DNA of 64,000 nt, taken from positions 1-64,000 of the forward strand of contig NZ_JAHXZN010000005.1 in NCBI RefSeq assembly GCF_019429485.1. Reading direction: 5' to 3'. Position numbers and translations under genes: made by a program. Shown piece after piece: positions 8,405 through 17,483 of the stretch. Within the stretch, counting starts at the first letter, position 1, and each line of letters opens with the position of its first letter. This DNA comes from Sphingomonas citri (lineage in GTDB: Bacteria; Pseudomonadota; Alphaproteobacteria; Sphingomonadales; Sphingomonadaceae). The notes below the pieces were generated by a model that was not told where the DNA came from, ran no database searches, and worked only from the letters and a program-made list of their open reading frames with translations.

Positions 8405-8743
8405 TCAGACCTCCACGGCCAGGAGCGTTACGCCCTCGTACTTGTCGTCACCGGGAACGAACAATTCGCTCGGCTTGAAGCGACGCGGCGTGATCCGCAG
8501 CCCGGTCAGCCCGGCGAGCTTGAACGCGCCGATCTTTGGCTCTTTGGGCGGCTGGCCGTCGCGCTCCAGCGTGAGCGCGTCGAGATAGATCTCGCCGTGC
8601 TTGGTGTAGAGGATGTGCGGCGCCAGCGTCACCTCGCCGCGATTGTAGGTCGCGGCGATCGCCTGCTGCTTGACGATCGCCTCGAAGACGATCGGGACGG
8701 TGTCGGGAACGGCGCTTGGCTTGTTCATCGTCTGAGCATTCAT
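8405..8743 (-). CDS. Conserved hypothetical protein, WYL-like
   Basis: A 112-aa soluble protein of unknown function. After a short variable N-terminus the sequence AIVKQQAIAATYNRGEVTLAPHILYTKHGEIYLDAL resembles the opening beta strands of WYL-type ligand-sensing domains (ALAIAAATYNRGE...LAPH..Y), and LTGLRITPRRF follows. No HTH is present, so it is not a complete WYL regulator. The ATG at 8743 is preferred to the GTG just before it. It is 5 bp upstream of the DoxX-like gene on the same strand. The family assignment is tentative. Confidence 0.6.
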   Translation of the reverse strand: MNAQTMNKPSAVPDTVPIVFEAIVKQQAIAATYNRGEVTLAPHILYTKHGEIYLDALTLERDGQPPKEPKIGAFKLAGLTGLRITPRRFKPSELFVPGDDKYEGVTLLAVEV

Positions 8744-8827
8744 CACGCTGCCCCTAGCCGATCGCGCTGCGTCGCAGCAAGAACCTCGCGAGATCGCCTA
8801 CGTTCCCATCATAGCACGAGAAACCGG

Positions 8828-10966
8828 TCAACGCGGCATCAACTTCTGCGCGAAATAGGTCATCTGCAGCGCCTGCAGCCGCGCTCCCTGCTCGATGTCC
8901 GCGTCGCCAGAATGGCCACCCGCCGTGTCCTCGTAGAACAGATAGGGCAGCCCATATTCCTTGAGCCGCGCGGCGAACTTGCGCGCGTGCTGCGGCCCGA
9001 CCCGGTCGTCCTTGGTGGTCGTCCAGATGTACGGCTCGGGGTAGCGCACGCCCTTGCGGATGTTCTGGTACGGCGAGATCGTGCCGAGAAAGGCGCGCTC
9101 CTCGGGCACGCTGACCGAGCCATATTCGTCGACCCAGGAGGCGCCCGCCGCGATCTGTTCGTAGCGCAGCATGTCGAGCAGCGGCACCTGGATCGTCACC
9201 GCCTGCCACAGCTCGGGATGCTGGTTGAACTCGACCCCCATCAGCAGCCCGCCGTTCGAGCCGCCGTAGATGCCCAGCTTCTGCGGGCTGGTCAGCCGCC
9301 GGGCGATCAGGTCTTTCGCCACCGCGGCGAAATCGTCGTAGATCACCTGTCGCTTGGTCTTGCGCCCGGCGTCGTGCCACGCCGGGCCGAACTCGCCCCC
9401 GCCGCGAATGTTCGCGAGCACATAGGCTCCGCCGCGCTCGAGCCACAATTTGCCGGTGATCGCCGAATAGGCCGGCAGCATCGGCAGCTCGAACCCGCCA
9501 TAGGCCGTCATGATCGTCGGCGTGGTGCCGTCGGGTCGGATGCCTCGTCGGTGAACAATGAAATAGGGTACCTTTGTGCCGTCGGTGGAGGTCGCCTCAT
9601 GCTGCTCGACCACCAGCCCGGCGGCGTCGAACTTCGCCGGCAACGTCTTCACCGCCGCCCCCGCCGTCGCCGTCGCGGCGTCGAGCGGCAGCAGCGTCGT
9701 CGGCGTCAGGAAGCCGGTCACCGTCACATAGCCATGGTCGCTCTTGTCGTCGGCGCTCGCCACGCCCAGCGACACATTGTCGGGCAGCGCGACCGGCCGT
9801 GCCGTCCACCCCTTTTCTCCCGGCGTGTAGATCGTCGCCCGCCCGCGGACATTGTCGTTGTAGATCAGCACCAGCCGATCCTTGGTCGTCACCACTTCGT
9901 CGACCGACTGGCGCGGGTCGGGCGCGAACACCACCGTCGGGTCCAGCGCTCCGCTCTCGACGTCGGCGAGCGGCACGGAGGCGATCGCGCCCGCCGGCAC
10001 CTTGCCCCACGGGTCGCTGGTGCGGAACAGCACCTGGCCGTGGACCATGGCCTCCGGGAAGGTCCGCGCCGGCACGTCGAGCTTGCGCGTCCCCGCCGGC
10101 GTCCAGACATAGGTCTCGCCGCCGAAGAAGGTCGTCTGCCGCGTGATCGTGACCAGCCGGTGGCCCTGGCCGTCGGTGATCACCCCGGCGTAGGTGCCGA
10201 GCTGGTCGGCCGGCTGGCCGCGGTAGACCTCGGTCGCCGCCGCCAAGGGCTGGCCGCGCTTCACCATCTTCACCACGAAGGGATAGCTCGAGGCGGTCAT
10301 CGTCCCAGCGCCCCAGTCGCGGCTGACCAGCAGCGTGTCCTCGTCGAGCCAGCTCGCGCCCTGTTTCGACTTGGGCAAAGCGAATCCGCCGGAGACGAAC
10401 GCGCCGGCAGCCAGGTCGAACTCGCGATAGCTGATCGCGTCCTCGCCGCCCTCGGAGAGCGCGACCAGGCACAGCCGCTCCTCGGGCTGCAGGCAGGTCG
10501 CGCCCTTCCACACCCATTTCTTGCCCTCTGCCTTCGACAGCGCATCGAGGTCGAGGACCGTCGTCCATCTCGGCTGCGGCCGGGCGTAATCGGCCTCGCT
10601 GGTCCAGCGCCAGATGCCCTGCGGATGATCGGCATCGCGCCAGAAATTGTAGATGCGGCCGTACAATTGGCTCGGCATCGGAATGCGATCCTTCGCCGCG
10701 GCGATCGCCAGCGCCTGCTGGTAGAAGGTCTGGTAGCGCGGGTCGTCCTGAAGCCGCGGCAGCGTGCGCTTGTTCTCGGCCTCGACCCAGGCGAGCGCCC
10801 GGGCGCCGTCCTTCTCCTCGAGCCAGACATAGGGATCGTCGGTCATCGCCTTGCTCTGGGCGAGCGCCGCCGATGCCGCAAGCGCCGCGGCGAGCGCCAC
10901 CCCGATGGCCAGCCGGCCCCGTCCCGAAACCCTCATCGCAGCGACCCTTCTCTTCGTTGCCGCCAT
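8828..10966 (-). CDS. Prolyl oligopeptidase family S9 serine peptidase, exported
   Basis: A 712-aa secreted or periplasmic peptidase. The N-terminus has a positively charged stretch and a hydrophobic segment ending ALAASAALAQ, a signal peptide. The first ~400 residues form the expected beta-propeller region starting DDPYVWLEE. The C-terminal alpha/beta hydrolase contains GGSNGGLLMG with the nucleophile Ser, TTKDDRVGP with the Asp and DTAGGHSG with the His, so the triad looks complete. ATG 10936 (MRVSG) is an alternative start with a shorter n-region. The substrate is expected to be short peptides. Confidence 0.88.
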   Translation of the reverse strand: MAATKRRVAAMRVSGRGRLAIGVALAAALAASAALAQSKAMTDDPYVWLEEKDGARALAWVEAENKRTLPRLQDDPRYQTFYQQALAIAAAKDRIPMPSQLYGRIYNFWRDADHPQGIWRWTSEADYARPQPRWTTVLDLDALSKAEGKKWVWKGATCLQPEERLCLVALSEGGEDAISYREFDLAAGAFVSGGFALPKSKQGASWLDEDTLLVSRDWGAGTMTASSYPFVVKMVKRGQPLAAATEVYRGQPADQLGTYAGVITDGQGHRLVTITRQTTFFGGETYVWTPAGTRKLDVPARTFPEAMVHGQVLFRTSDPWGKVPAGAIASVPLADVESGALDPTVVFAPDPRQSVDEVVTTKDRLVLIYNDNVRGRATIYTPGEKGWTARPVALPDNVSLGVASADDKSDHGYVTVTGFLTPTTLLPLDAATATAGAAVKTLPAKFDAAGLVVEQHEATSTDGTKVPYFIVHRRGIRPDGTTPTIMTAYGGFELPMLPAYSAITGKLWLERGGAYVLANIRGGGEFGPAWHDAGRKTKRQVIYDDFAAVAKDLIARRLTSPQKLGIYGGSNGGLLMGVEFNQHPELWQAVTIQVPLLDMLRYEQIAAGASWVDEYGSVSVPEERAFLGTISPYQNIRKGVRYPEPYIWTTTKDDRVGPQHARKFAARLKEYGLPYLFYEDTAGGHSGDADIEQGARLQALQMTYFAQKLMPR

Positions 10967-11024
10967 TCTTGCGGCGCGCGGCGGCGCGGAACAAGCCGCA
11001 ACGTGACGAGTCGGGCAGGCAAGG

Positions 11025-12461
11025 ATGCCGCCCGCTGACCCGATCCGACGCGCCGCCGCGGGCGTCCCCGCCGCCGATGGCCTACCCGCGCCGCGCCGCT
11101 ACGCCGCGATCGCGGCGCTCTGCTTCGGCACCGCGCTGGTGATCATCGACGGCGGCGTCGCCAATGTCGCGCTGCCGACGATCGCGCGCGACCTCGGCGT
11201 CGACTCCTCGGCGGTGGTTGCGATCGTGACCGTCTATCAGCTGATGCTGGTGATGCTGCTGCTGCCCTTCGCCGGACTGGGCGAGCGGATCGGGCTGAAA
11301 CGCATGTACCAGCTCGGCCAGTCGATCTTCACCGTCGCGACCTTGCTCTGCTTCTTCGCCAAGAGCCTGCCCTTCCTGCTGGTGGTGCGCGCGGCGCAGG
11401 CGATCGGTGCGGCGGGTGCCTTGGCGGTCGCCTCGGCGCTGATCCGCCAGACCTATCCGAGCGCGCAGCTGGGGCGCGGCCTCGGCATCAACTCAGTGGT
11501 GGTGTCGAGCTCCGCCGCGGCGGCGCCGACCATCGGCGGACTGGTGCTCGCGGTGGCGCCATGGCCGTGGGTGTTCGCCAGCGCGATCCCCTTCGCGCTC
11601 GCCTCGCTGCTGTTCGGCCGCGCGCTGCCCGACCCCGCGCCGCGCGACCGGCGCTTCGACGTGCTCGGCGCGGTGATGTGCGCGGCGATGTTCGGGCTGG
11701 TGATTGGGGGCGCCGAGAGCGCGGTCCACGGCGACAGCCCGGTGGTGTCCGCCGCGATCGTGCTGCTCGGCGTCGCGATCGGCGTGATCTACGTCCGGCG
11801 CGAGCGGGGGACCGCCGACCCGATCCTGCCGGTCGACCTGCTCGCGCGGCCGGTGATCGCGCTGTCGACGATCGGCGGCTTCACCGCCTTCATCGCCTCG
11901 ATGACGCTGCTGTTGTCGACGCCATTCCGGCTCACGCACGAATATGGCTTCACTGCGGCCGAGGTCGGCGCGGCGATCGCGCCCTGGCCGCTGACCAACA
12001 TGATCGTCGCGCCGCTCACCGGCTGGCTGTCCGACCGCGTGCCGGCGGGGCTGCTCGGCGGGATCGGCATGGCGATCTCGATCGTCGCCCTGGTGCTGAT
12101 CGCGCTGATGCCGGCCGATCCGAGCTATTTCGACGTGGCGTGGCGGATGGCGCTGTGCGGCTCCGGCTTCGGCACCTTCCTGCCGCCGAACGCGCGGCTG
12201 ATCATCGGATCGGCACCGCGCGCGCGCGTCGCCGCTGCCGGCGGGCTGGTGAGCACGGTGCGCCTGGTCGGCCAGACCACGGGTGCGACACTGGTGGCAG
12301 CGCTGCTGGCGGTCGGCGTCGGGGCGGGGGCGGTGCCGCCGTTGGTGTCGGCCGGGTTGGCGCTCGTGGCGGGCGCGTGCAGCCTCGCGCGACTGCGTCC
12401 CTCGGTCCGCGAGTCGGGCAGCAGTGAGGCGGAGGCGGTGCCGGCGGCGACGGTGCGGTAA
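11025..12461 (+). CDS. MFS transporter, DHA2 (EmrB-like, 14-TM) family
   Basis: A 478-aa inner-membrane drug:H+ antiporter-type protein. The first TM contains the DHA2-type motif VIIDGGVANVALPTIARDLG, followed by GLGERIGLKRMYQLG (MFS motif A position) and RAAQAIGAAGALAVASALI. These are hallmarks of 14-TM DHA2 exporters (EmrB, QacA). The substrate is unknown; no partner EmrA or regulator gene is adjacent. The N-terminal 30 residues before PRRYAAIAAL are hydrophilic and Pro/Ala rich. Confidence 0.82.
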   Translation: MPPADPIRRAAAGVPAADGLPAPRRYAAIAALCFGTALVIIDGGVANVALPTIARDLGVDSSAVVAIVTVYQLMLVMLLLPFAGLGERIGLKRMYQLGQSIFTVATLLCFFAKSLPFLLVVRAAQAIGAAGALAVASALIRQTYPSAQLGRGLGINSVVVSSSAAAAPTIGGLVLAVAPWPWVFASAIPFALASLLFGRALPDPAPRDRRFDVLGAVMCAAMFGLVIGGAESAVHGDSPVVSAAIVLLGVAIGVIYVRRERGTADPILPVDLLARPVIALSTIGGFTAFIASMTLLLSTPFRLTHEYGFTAAEVGAAIAPWPLTNMIVAPLTGWLSDRVPAGLLGGIGMAISIVALVLIALMPADPSYFDVAWRMALCGSGFGTFLPPNARLIIGSAPRARVAAAGGLVSTVRLVGQTTGATLVAALLAVGVGAGAVPPLVSAGLALVAGACSLARLRPSVRESGSSEAEAVPAATVR

Positions 12462-12575
12462 GCGCAGGCATGTGTCTCGGTACGCGGGGACCGATTGGCG
12501 GCAAACGACGGTGACCCGACTTCTGGGCTCCTGGGTCGGCAGAAGCACGGATCCGTTTGAGTATCCCGATCAGGC

Positions 12576-12908
12576 TTACCCGCGCACCCCGATCCACGCC
12601 AGCCACAGCCAGCCCGCGATCAGCAGCGTCCCGCCGATCGGCGTCACCGCGCCGAGCCAGCGCGGCAGCCCGATCGCCATCAGGTACAGGGTCCCCGCGA
12701 ACAGCGCGCCGCCGGCGAGGAACAGCCAGGCCGGCCCGCGTGCCTCCAGCCGCAGCGCCACCAGCGCGGCGAGCGCGTGGACCAGCTGATAGTGGCTCCC
12801 CGTCTTGAGCCATTCCACCGCCGCGCCGCTCGCGCCGTGCGCCCCGAACGCGCCAGCGCCGACCGCGAGCGCGCCCGACAGCGCCGCCAGGACCACCAAC
12901 CCATTCAC
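12576..12908 (-). CDS. DUF423 family small membrane protein
   Basis: A 110-aa integral membrane protein with four hydrophobic segments and the DUF423 (YgdD) landmarks GAFGAHGA, HYQLVHALAAL, GTLYLMAIG and GAVTPIGG. Function is unknown. The frame has no start codon of its own upstream except in the Kef gene; GTG 12908 overlaps the Kef stop as GTGA, so translational coupling to the antiporter is likely. Confidence 0.82.
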   Translation of the reverse strand: MNGLVVLAALSGALAVGAGAFGAHGASGAAVEWLKTGSHYQLVHALAALVALRLEARGPAWLFLAGGALFAGTLYLMAIGLPRWLGAVTPIGGTLLIAGWLWLAWIGVRG

Positions 12909-14671
12909 TCGCGCTGCCCCCCGCCCCATGGCGCCTGCTCGGCGACCAGCGCGCGCGCGGCGCGGATGTCGCCCGCCTCGATCTGGATGCGCAGCCGCTC
13001 GCGGTCGCGCGCGCGGTACATCTGCTCGGCACGGTCGATCTCGGCGGGCGAGACGCCCAGCCCTTCCAGTGCCAGCCGCGCCATGCGGATCGCCGACTCG
13101 AGCACCTCGCGCACCACCGCGCGCGCCGGCCCCGGCTTGAGCCGCACCAGCGCGCGCCGGTCGAAGGCGCGGACGTAGATGGCGGCGCGCGGGAAGGCCT
13201 CGTGGATCGCCTCGAGCTGGCCGAGGTCGAGCTGGTCGCCATCCATGCAGAACATAATGAGCTCGGCCTCGGCAGCGCCGGCCTGGCGCAGCAGGTCCAG
13301 CCGGGTGCCGTCGCCGTAATAGACCTTGGAGCCGAACTCCTCGGCGATATCGATCATCTCGATATCGGTGTCGATCAGCGTGACCGGGATGTCCTGCATC
13401 ATCAGCATCTGCCCGACCGTCTGGCCGAATCGGCCATAGCCGACGATGATCGCGTTGGCGCCGTCCGCCTTCGGCCCGTCACGTGCGCCGTCGGCGACGA
13501 TCGGCTCCTCGCGGAAGCGGCGCGTGAACATCATCAAGAAGGGCGTCGTCGCCATCGACAGCGTGATGATCGCGCCGAATAGGCTCGCCGCCTGCGGCGC
13601 GATCAGATAGGCGTTCTGCGCCTGGGCGAGCAGCACGAAGCCGAACTCGCCGCCCTGGCTCAGCAGCAGTCCGAGCGCGACCGCCTGCCGCCACTTCATG
13701 CGGAAGGCCAGCCCCAGCGCGGTGATGATCCCTGCCTTGGTGACGATCAACGCCGCCGCCATCGCCACCACGAAGAAGGGACGCTCGGCGATGGCGTGCA
13801 GGTCGAGCATCATGCCGACCGCGAGGAAGAACAGCCCGAGCAGGATAGAGCGGAAGGGCTCGACGTCGGTCTCCAGCTCGTGACGATAAGGGCTGTCCGC
13901 CAGCATCACGCCCGCCACGAACGCGCCGAGCGCGGTGGAGAGCCCCAGCCACTCCATCAGCGCCGCCGCGGCGATCACCGTGAACAGCGCGGCGAAGACG
14001 AACATCTCGCGCTCGCCGAGATTGCCGATGCCGCGGAACAGCGGGCGCAGCACGAAGCGCCCGACCGCGACCAGCCCGGCGATGGCGAGCACGGTATAGA
14101 CCACCAGCAACCAGCCCGGCGGCCCGGCCGCGGCCTCGGGGTTGCGGCTCATCGCGGCGATGATCGTGATCATCGGGATGATCGACAGGTCCTGGAACAG
14201 CAGGATCGAGAAGGCGCGCTCGCCGAACGGCGTGCGCAGGCGTCCCGAGGACTGCAGCATGGGCAGCACCTGCGCGGTCGAGGACAGGGCCAGCGGCATG
14301 CCCACCGCCAGCGCCGCGGCGAGCGAGAATTTCGCTGCGAGCGCGAGGATCGCGGCGATGGCGACGCCGCAGGCGACGACCTGGAGCAGCCCCAGTCCGA
14401 GGATATCTTCCTTCAGCCGCCACAACCGCGTCGGGCTCAGCTCCAGCCCGACGATGAAGAGCAGCAGCGTGATGCCGAGCTCGGCGAAGCCCAGCTTGGT
14501 CTCGGCATCGCCGACCAGCCCGAGCAGCTGCGGCCCGACCAGCGCGCCGGCGACGAGGAAGCCTAGGGTCGCGCCCAGCCCGAGCCGGCGGAACAGCAGC
14601 ACGAAGACCAGTCCCGCGCCGAGCAGGATCGTCCCGTCGCGGACCAGCGAGCCGTCGGCGGCGTGCTCCAT
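12905..14671 (-). CDS. Kef/YbaL-type CPA2 cation:proton antiporter with TrkA-N domain
   Basis: A 588-aa inner-membrane K+/H+ (or Na+/H+) antiporter of the CPA2 family. The N-terminal ~390 residues are the exchanger domain, with GFLVAGALVGPQLLG, LLLFIVGLELSP and the ion-site region LLFQDLSIIPMI. A cytosolic Rossmann TrkA-N domain follows (ANAIIVGYGRFGQTVG), which binds NAD(H)/glutathione-type ligands. The last ~90 residues are charged and helical. The start overlaps the IscU-like stop by 1 nt (TGATG), and the stop overlaps the DUF423 start, so CvpA-IscU-like-Kef-DUF423 is one operon. Confidence 0.88.
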   Translation of the reverse strand: MEHAADGSLVRDGTILLGAGLVFVLLFRRLGLGATLGFLVAGALVGPQLLGLVGDAETKLGFAELGITLLLFIVGLELSPTRLWRLKEDILGLGLLQVVACGVAIAAILALAAKFSLAAALAVGMPLALSSTAQVLPMLQSSGRLRTPFGERAFSILLFQDLSIIPMITIIAAMSRNPEAAAGPPGWLLVVYTVLAIAGLVAVGRFVLRPLFRGIGNLGEREMFVFAALFTVIAAAALMEWLGLSTALGAFVAGVMLADSPYRHELETDVEPFRSILLGLFFLAVGMMLDLHAIAERPFFVVAMAAALIVTKAGIITALGLAFRMKWRQAVALGLLLSQGGEFGFVLLAQAQNAYLIAPQAASLFGAIITLSMATTPFLMMFTRRFREEPIVADGARDGPKADGANAIIVGYGRFGQTVGQMLMMQDIPVTLIDTDIEMIDIAEEFGSKVYYGDGTRLDLLRQAGAAEAELIMFCMDGDQLDLGQLEAIHEAFPRAAIYVRAFDRRALVRLKPGPARAVVREVLESAIRMARLALEGLGVSPAEIDRAEQMYRARDRERLRIQIEAGDIRAARALVAEQAPWGGGQRE

Positions 14672-15111
14672 CAGACCGCGACCTCGCTCGCGGCGCGCGC
14701 CTGCTCGGCCGCCTCCGCCGCGGCCTCGAAGGCGAGCCGGATCGAGGGGTGGCGCGCGGTGAGCTTGAGGCCGGGCGCGAAGATCGCGATGCCAGGCCAG
14801 TCGGGCGTGTCGCCGCTGCCGGCGAGCCAGGCGGTGAGCGAGTCGCGCGCTGTCGCCAGTTCCTCGGGCGTGCGGCCGATCGCGTGCCGCGCCAGCAGCG
14901 TCGACGAGGCCTGGCCGAGCAGGCAGGCGCGCACCTGCGTGCCCAGCGCGGCGACCCGCCCGGCGCCGTCGAGATCGACGTCGACGATCACGCGGCTGCC
15001 GCAGATCGGCGAGCGCTTCTCGGCCGTTCCCGCGGGGTCGGCGAGCCGCTCGGGATAGGGGTTGCCGATCGCCAGCGCGCTGATCTCGGGGGTGTACAAG
15101 TCGAGGCTCAT
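14671..15111 (-). CDS. IscU/NifU-N-like iron-sulfur cluster scaffold-type protein
   Basis: A 146-aa soluble protein of the IscU/SufU fold. It shows CGSRVIVDVDLDGAGRVAALG and a second cysteine in VRACLLGQASSTLLARHAIG, positions equivalent to scaffold ligands. The third usual Cys region (…C.LAW.TL) is not obvious; the C-terminal part reads HPSIRLAFEAAAEAAEQA. Standalone homologues of this type are annotated as scaffold proteins, but the cluster-assembly role is unproven. ATG 15111 overlaps the CvpA stop (ATGA), which fixes the start. Confidence 0.72.
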   Translation of the reverse strand: MSLDLYTPEISALAIGNPYPERLADPAGTAEKRSPICGSRVIVDVDLDGAGRVAALGTQVRACLLGQASSTLLARHAIGRTPEELATARDSLTAWLAGSGDTPDWPGIAIFAPGLKLTARHPSIRLAFEAAAEAAEQARAASEVAV

Positions 15112-15668
15112 GACTCTCTGTTCTCTCTGGCGGCGCGCTGGGAGACGCGCGGCGCGAAGACGGGCTCGCCGCGGCGCCGCCGGTCGACGAAATCGGCGAT
15201 CGACGCGCTCGTCGCGCTGAGCAGCGGGTAGGTCCGCGCCTGCGTCAACCACGCCGGCCGGTGCGACGGCCCGCCGCCCGTCGTGTCGAGCACGAGGATC
15301 AGCAGAAGATAGGCGAGGCTCGCCAGGATCAAACCCTTCAGCGCGCCGAACCCGAAGCCCAGCGCCCGATCGATCGGGCCGAGCACCGAGGTGCGGGTGC
15401 GCCGCGCTACCGCGTTGACCACGATCTTGCTGAGGACATACGTGCCCGCGGTGAGGATAACGAAGGCGAGCACCGCCGCGCCCGAGGCGCTGCCGACGGT
15501 GCCGGCCAGCGCGCGCGCGAGCGGCAGGTGGAAGATCTTGAGCGCGAACACCATCGCCACCCAGGCGAACAGCGCCAGCACCTCGCCGACGAAACCGCGC
15601 CGCACGCCACCCAGCGCGGTCAGCGCCACCGCGGCGAGCACGGCGATGTCGAGCCCCTGCAAGTTCAT
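15108..15668 (-). CDS. cvpA: CvpA family membrane protein
   Basis: A 186-aa inner-membrane protein with four hydrophobic segments. It begins MNLQGLDIAVLAAVALTALGGVRRGFVGEVLALFAW (the classic CvpA opening) and continues with RTSVLGPIDRALGFGFGALKGLILASLAYLL. In E. coli CvpA is linked to colicin V production and envelope homeostasis. The C-terminal ~45 residues are soluble. It is the first gene of the CvpA-IscU-like-Kef-DUF423 operon and follows radA on the same strand after a 280-bp repeat-bearing gap. Confidence 0.85.
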   Translation of the reverse strand: MNLQGLDIAVLAAVALTALGGVRRGFVGEVLALFAWVAMVFALKIFHLPLARALAGTVGSASGAAVLAFVILTAGTYVLSKIVVNAVARRTRTSVLGPIDRALGFGFGALKGLILASLAYLLLILVLDTTGGGPSHRPAWLTQARTYPLLSATSASIADFVDRRRRGEPVFAPRVSQRAARENRES

Positions 15669-15785
15669 GCGCGCATCCTTATGGCGCCACGGCGGCGGGG
15701 GCCAGCGCGAGTTGCGATGCGGGTGCGAGGAGGTAAACACGGGTACCCAGAATGGTGACGTGCGATTGCCCCCAGAGCGGTGCCG

Positions 15786-15935
15786 ATCCTCCCCGGCACG
15801 GGGCGGGGACAAGCCGCAGCCTGGTGGAGGGGGGCTGCCGCAGATGCTGCGCTGCGTGGTGAGCCCCCTCCACCACTCGCCTTCGGCGAGCGTTCCCCCT
15901 CCCCTCCCCTCCCCTCCCCGCCCCACGGGGAGGAT
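15786..15935. repeat. Large GC-rich intergenic inverted repeat (cvpA-radA gap)
   Basis: The gap 15669-15948 holds no gene. Nested inverted repeats fill it: inner arms TGGTGGAGGGGGGCT (15822-15836) and AGCCCCCTCCACCA (15862-15875), and outer arms ATCCTCCCCGGCACGGGG (from 15785) and CCCCACGGGGAGGAT (15921-15935). A run of tandem CCCCT units lies at about 15895-15919. The element looks like a dispersed REP-type repeat and may also act as a terminator for radA. Confidence 0.6.
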
Positions 15936-15948
15936 TTCGTCTGCCTCC

Positions 15949-17325
15949 TCACCCTCTCCCGAGCAGGTGATCGACGAACTGCCCGAGCGTCCGGAAGCTC
16001 GACCGCCGCATCACCTCGCGCTCCGCCCCCGCGGCGCTTTCTGGCAGCAGCGCGCGCTCGAAGCCGAGCTTGGACGCCTCCTTGAGCCGAAGCGGCGCGT
16101 GCGCGACCGGGCGTAGCTCGCCCGACAGCGCGATCTCGCCGAACGCCACCGCGTCGGCGGGCACCGGCCGCTCGCTCAGCGCCGAGACCAGCGCCGCCGC
16201 GACCGCGAGGTCGGCCGCCGGATCCTGCACGCGATAGCCCCCTGCCACGTTGAGATAGACCTCGCAGGTCGAGAAGCTGAGCCCGCAGCGCGCCTCCAGC
16301 ACCGCCAGGATCATCGCCAGCCGCCCCGAGTCCCAGCCGACGACCGCGCGCCGCGGCGTCGCCCCGCTGGCGAGCCGCACCACCAGTGCCTGGATCTCGA
16401 CCAGCACCGGCCGCGTTCCCTCCAGCGCGGGGAAGACGGTCGCGCCGGTGACACCCTCGTCGCGCTGGGTGAGGAACAGCGCAGACGGATTCGACACCTC
16501 CGCCAAGCCGTCACCCGCCATGGCGAAGACGCCGATCTCGTCGGTGCCGCCGAAGCGGTTCTTGAGGCTGCGCAGGATGCGATACTGATGACTGCGCTCG
16601 CCCTCGAAGCTCAGCACCGTATCGACCATATGCTCGAGCACGCGCGGACCCGCGATCGTGCCGTCCTTGGTGACATGGCCGACCAGCACCACCGCGGTGC
16701 CGCGCTCCTTGGCGAAGCGGATCAGCTCCTGCGCGCTGGCGCGGACCTGGCTGACGGTACCCGGCGCGCCCTCGATCAGGTCGGAGTGCATCGTCTGGAT
16801 CGAGTCGATCACCAGCAGCGCGGGCGGGCGGTCGTGCGACAGCGTCGTCAGGATGTCGCGTGTCGAGGTGGCGGCGGCGAGCTTCACCGGCGCGTCGCCC
16901 AGCCCGAGCCGGCGCGCGCGCAGCCGCACCTGGTCCGCCGCCTCCTCGCCCGAGACATAGGCGACGTCGTGGCCGCGCCGCGCCAGCGCCGCCGCGGCCT
17001 GGAGCAGCAGGGTCGACTTTCCGATACCGGGGTCGCCGCCGATCAGCGTCGCCGAGCCCGCCACCAGCCCGCCGCCGAGCGCGCGATCGAGCTCGGCGAT
17101 GCCGAACGGCGTCCGCGGCGGCAGCGCCACCTCGGCGTCGAGCCCGACCAGCGCGATCGTGCGTCCGCCACCCTGAAGATTATGCTTGGCCTGAAAGGGC
17201 GTCGCTACGGCCGGCGCTTCCTCCACCAGCGTGTTCCATTCCGAGCAGTCGGCGCACTGCCCCTGCCAGCGGTGGTTCACCGACCCGCACGACTGGCAGA
17301 CATATCTCTTGTGCATCTTGGCCAT
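15949..17325 (-). CDS. radA: DNA repair protein RadA (Sms)
   Basis: A RecA-like ATPase that promotes branch migration during recombinational repair; 458 aa, like E. coli RadA. An N-terminal C4 zinc finger (Cys 10, 13, 24, 27: CQSCGSVNHRWQGQCADC) is followed by the Walker A motif GGDPGIGKST, the RadA-specific KNRFGGTDEIGVF motif and a Lon-protease-like C-terminal domain (DLAVAAALVSALSERPVP). The start is MAKMHKRYVC at 17325; earlier in-frame codons add an unrelated leader. A GTTC-N7-GTTC box lies 21 bp upstream, suggesting SOS control. Confidence 0.95.
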   Translation of the reverse strand: MAKMHKRYVCQSCGSVNHRWQGQCADCSEWNTLVEEAPAVATPFQAKHNLQGGGRTIALVGLDAEVALPPRTPFGIAELDRALGGGLVAGSATLIGGDPGIGKSTLLLQAAAALARRGHDVAYVSGEEAADQVRLRARRLGLGDAPVKLAAATSTRDILTTLSHDRPPALLVIDSIQTMHSDLIEGAPGTVSQVRASAQELIRFAKERGTAVVLVGHVTKDGTIAGPRVLEHMVDTVLSFEGERSHQYRILRSLKNRFGGTDEIGVFAMAGDGLAEVSNPSALFLTQRDEGVTGATVFPALEGTRPVLVEIQALVVRLASGATPRRAVVGWDSGRLAMILAVLEARCGLSFSTCEVYLNVAGGYRVQDPAADLAVAAALVSALSERPVPADAVAFGEIALSGELRPVAHAPLRLKEASKLGFERALLPESAAGAEREVMRRSSFRTLGQFVDHLLGRG

Positions 17326-17346
17326 GGCATGCTCGTAGCGCAGCCA

Positions 17347-17361
17347 GAACAGGAAGGGAAC
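17347..17361. promoter_or_regulatory. LexA (SOS) box candidate upstream of radA
   Basis: On the plus strand GAAC AGGAAGG GAAC (GTTC-N7-GTTC toward radA) matches the alphaproteobacterial LexA operator exactly. It lies 21 bp before the radA ATG, inside what would be its promoter or leader. Confidence 0.5.
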
Positions 17362-17483
17362 GACTGTTCGATGAACGAGCGGTTCACCGCAGGTGCAGGG
17401 CGAGTCGCCCATCACTCGGAACCCTCGTTGTGACGCGATCGTTTCAGCGACGACATATTCGCAAACGACCATAGGAGTTTCTC

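Noticed and set aside
8597..11038. 813-aa open frame antisense to the S9 peptidase
   Set aside because: Shadow of the peptidase; Arg/His-rich with no domain pattern, and it runs into the next gene region.
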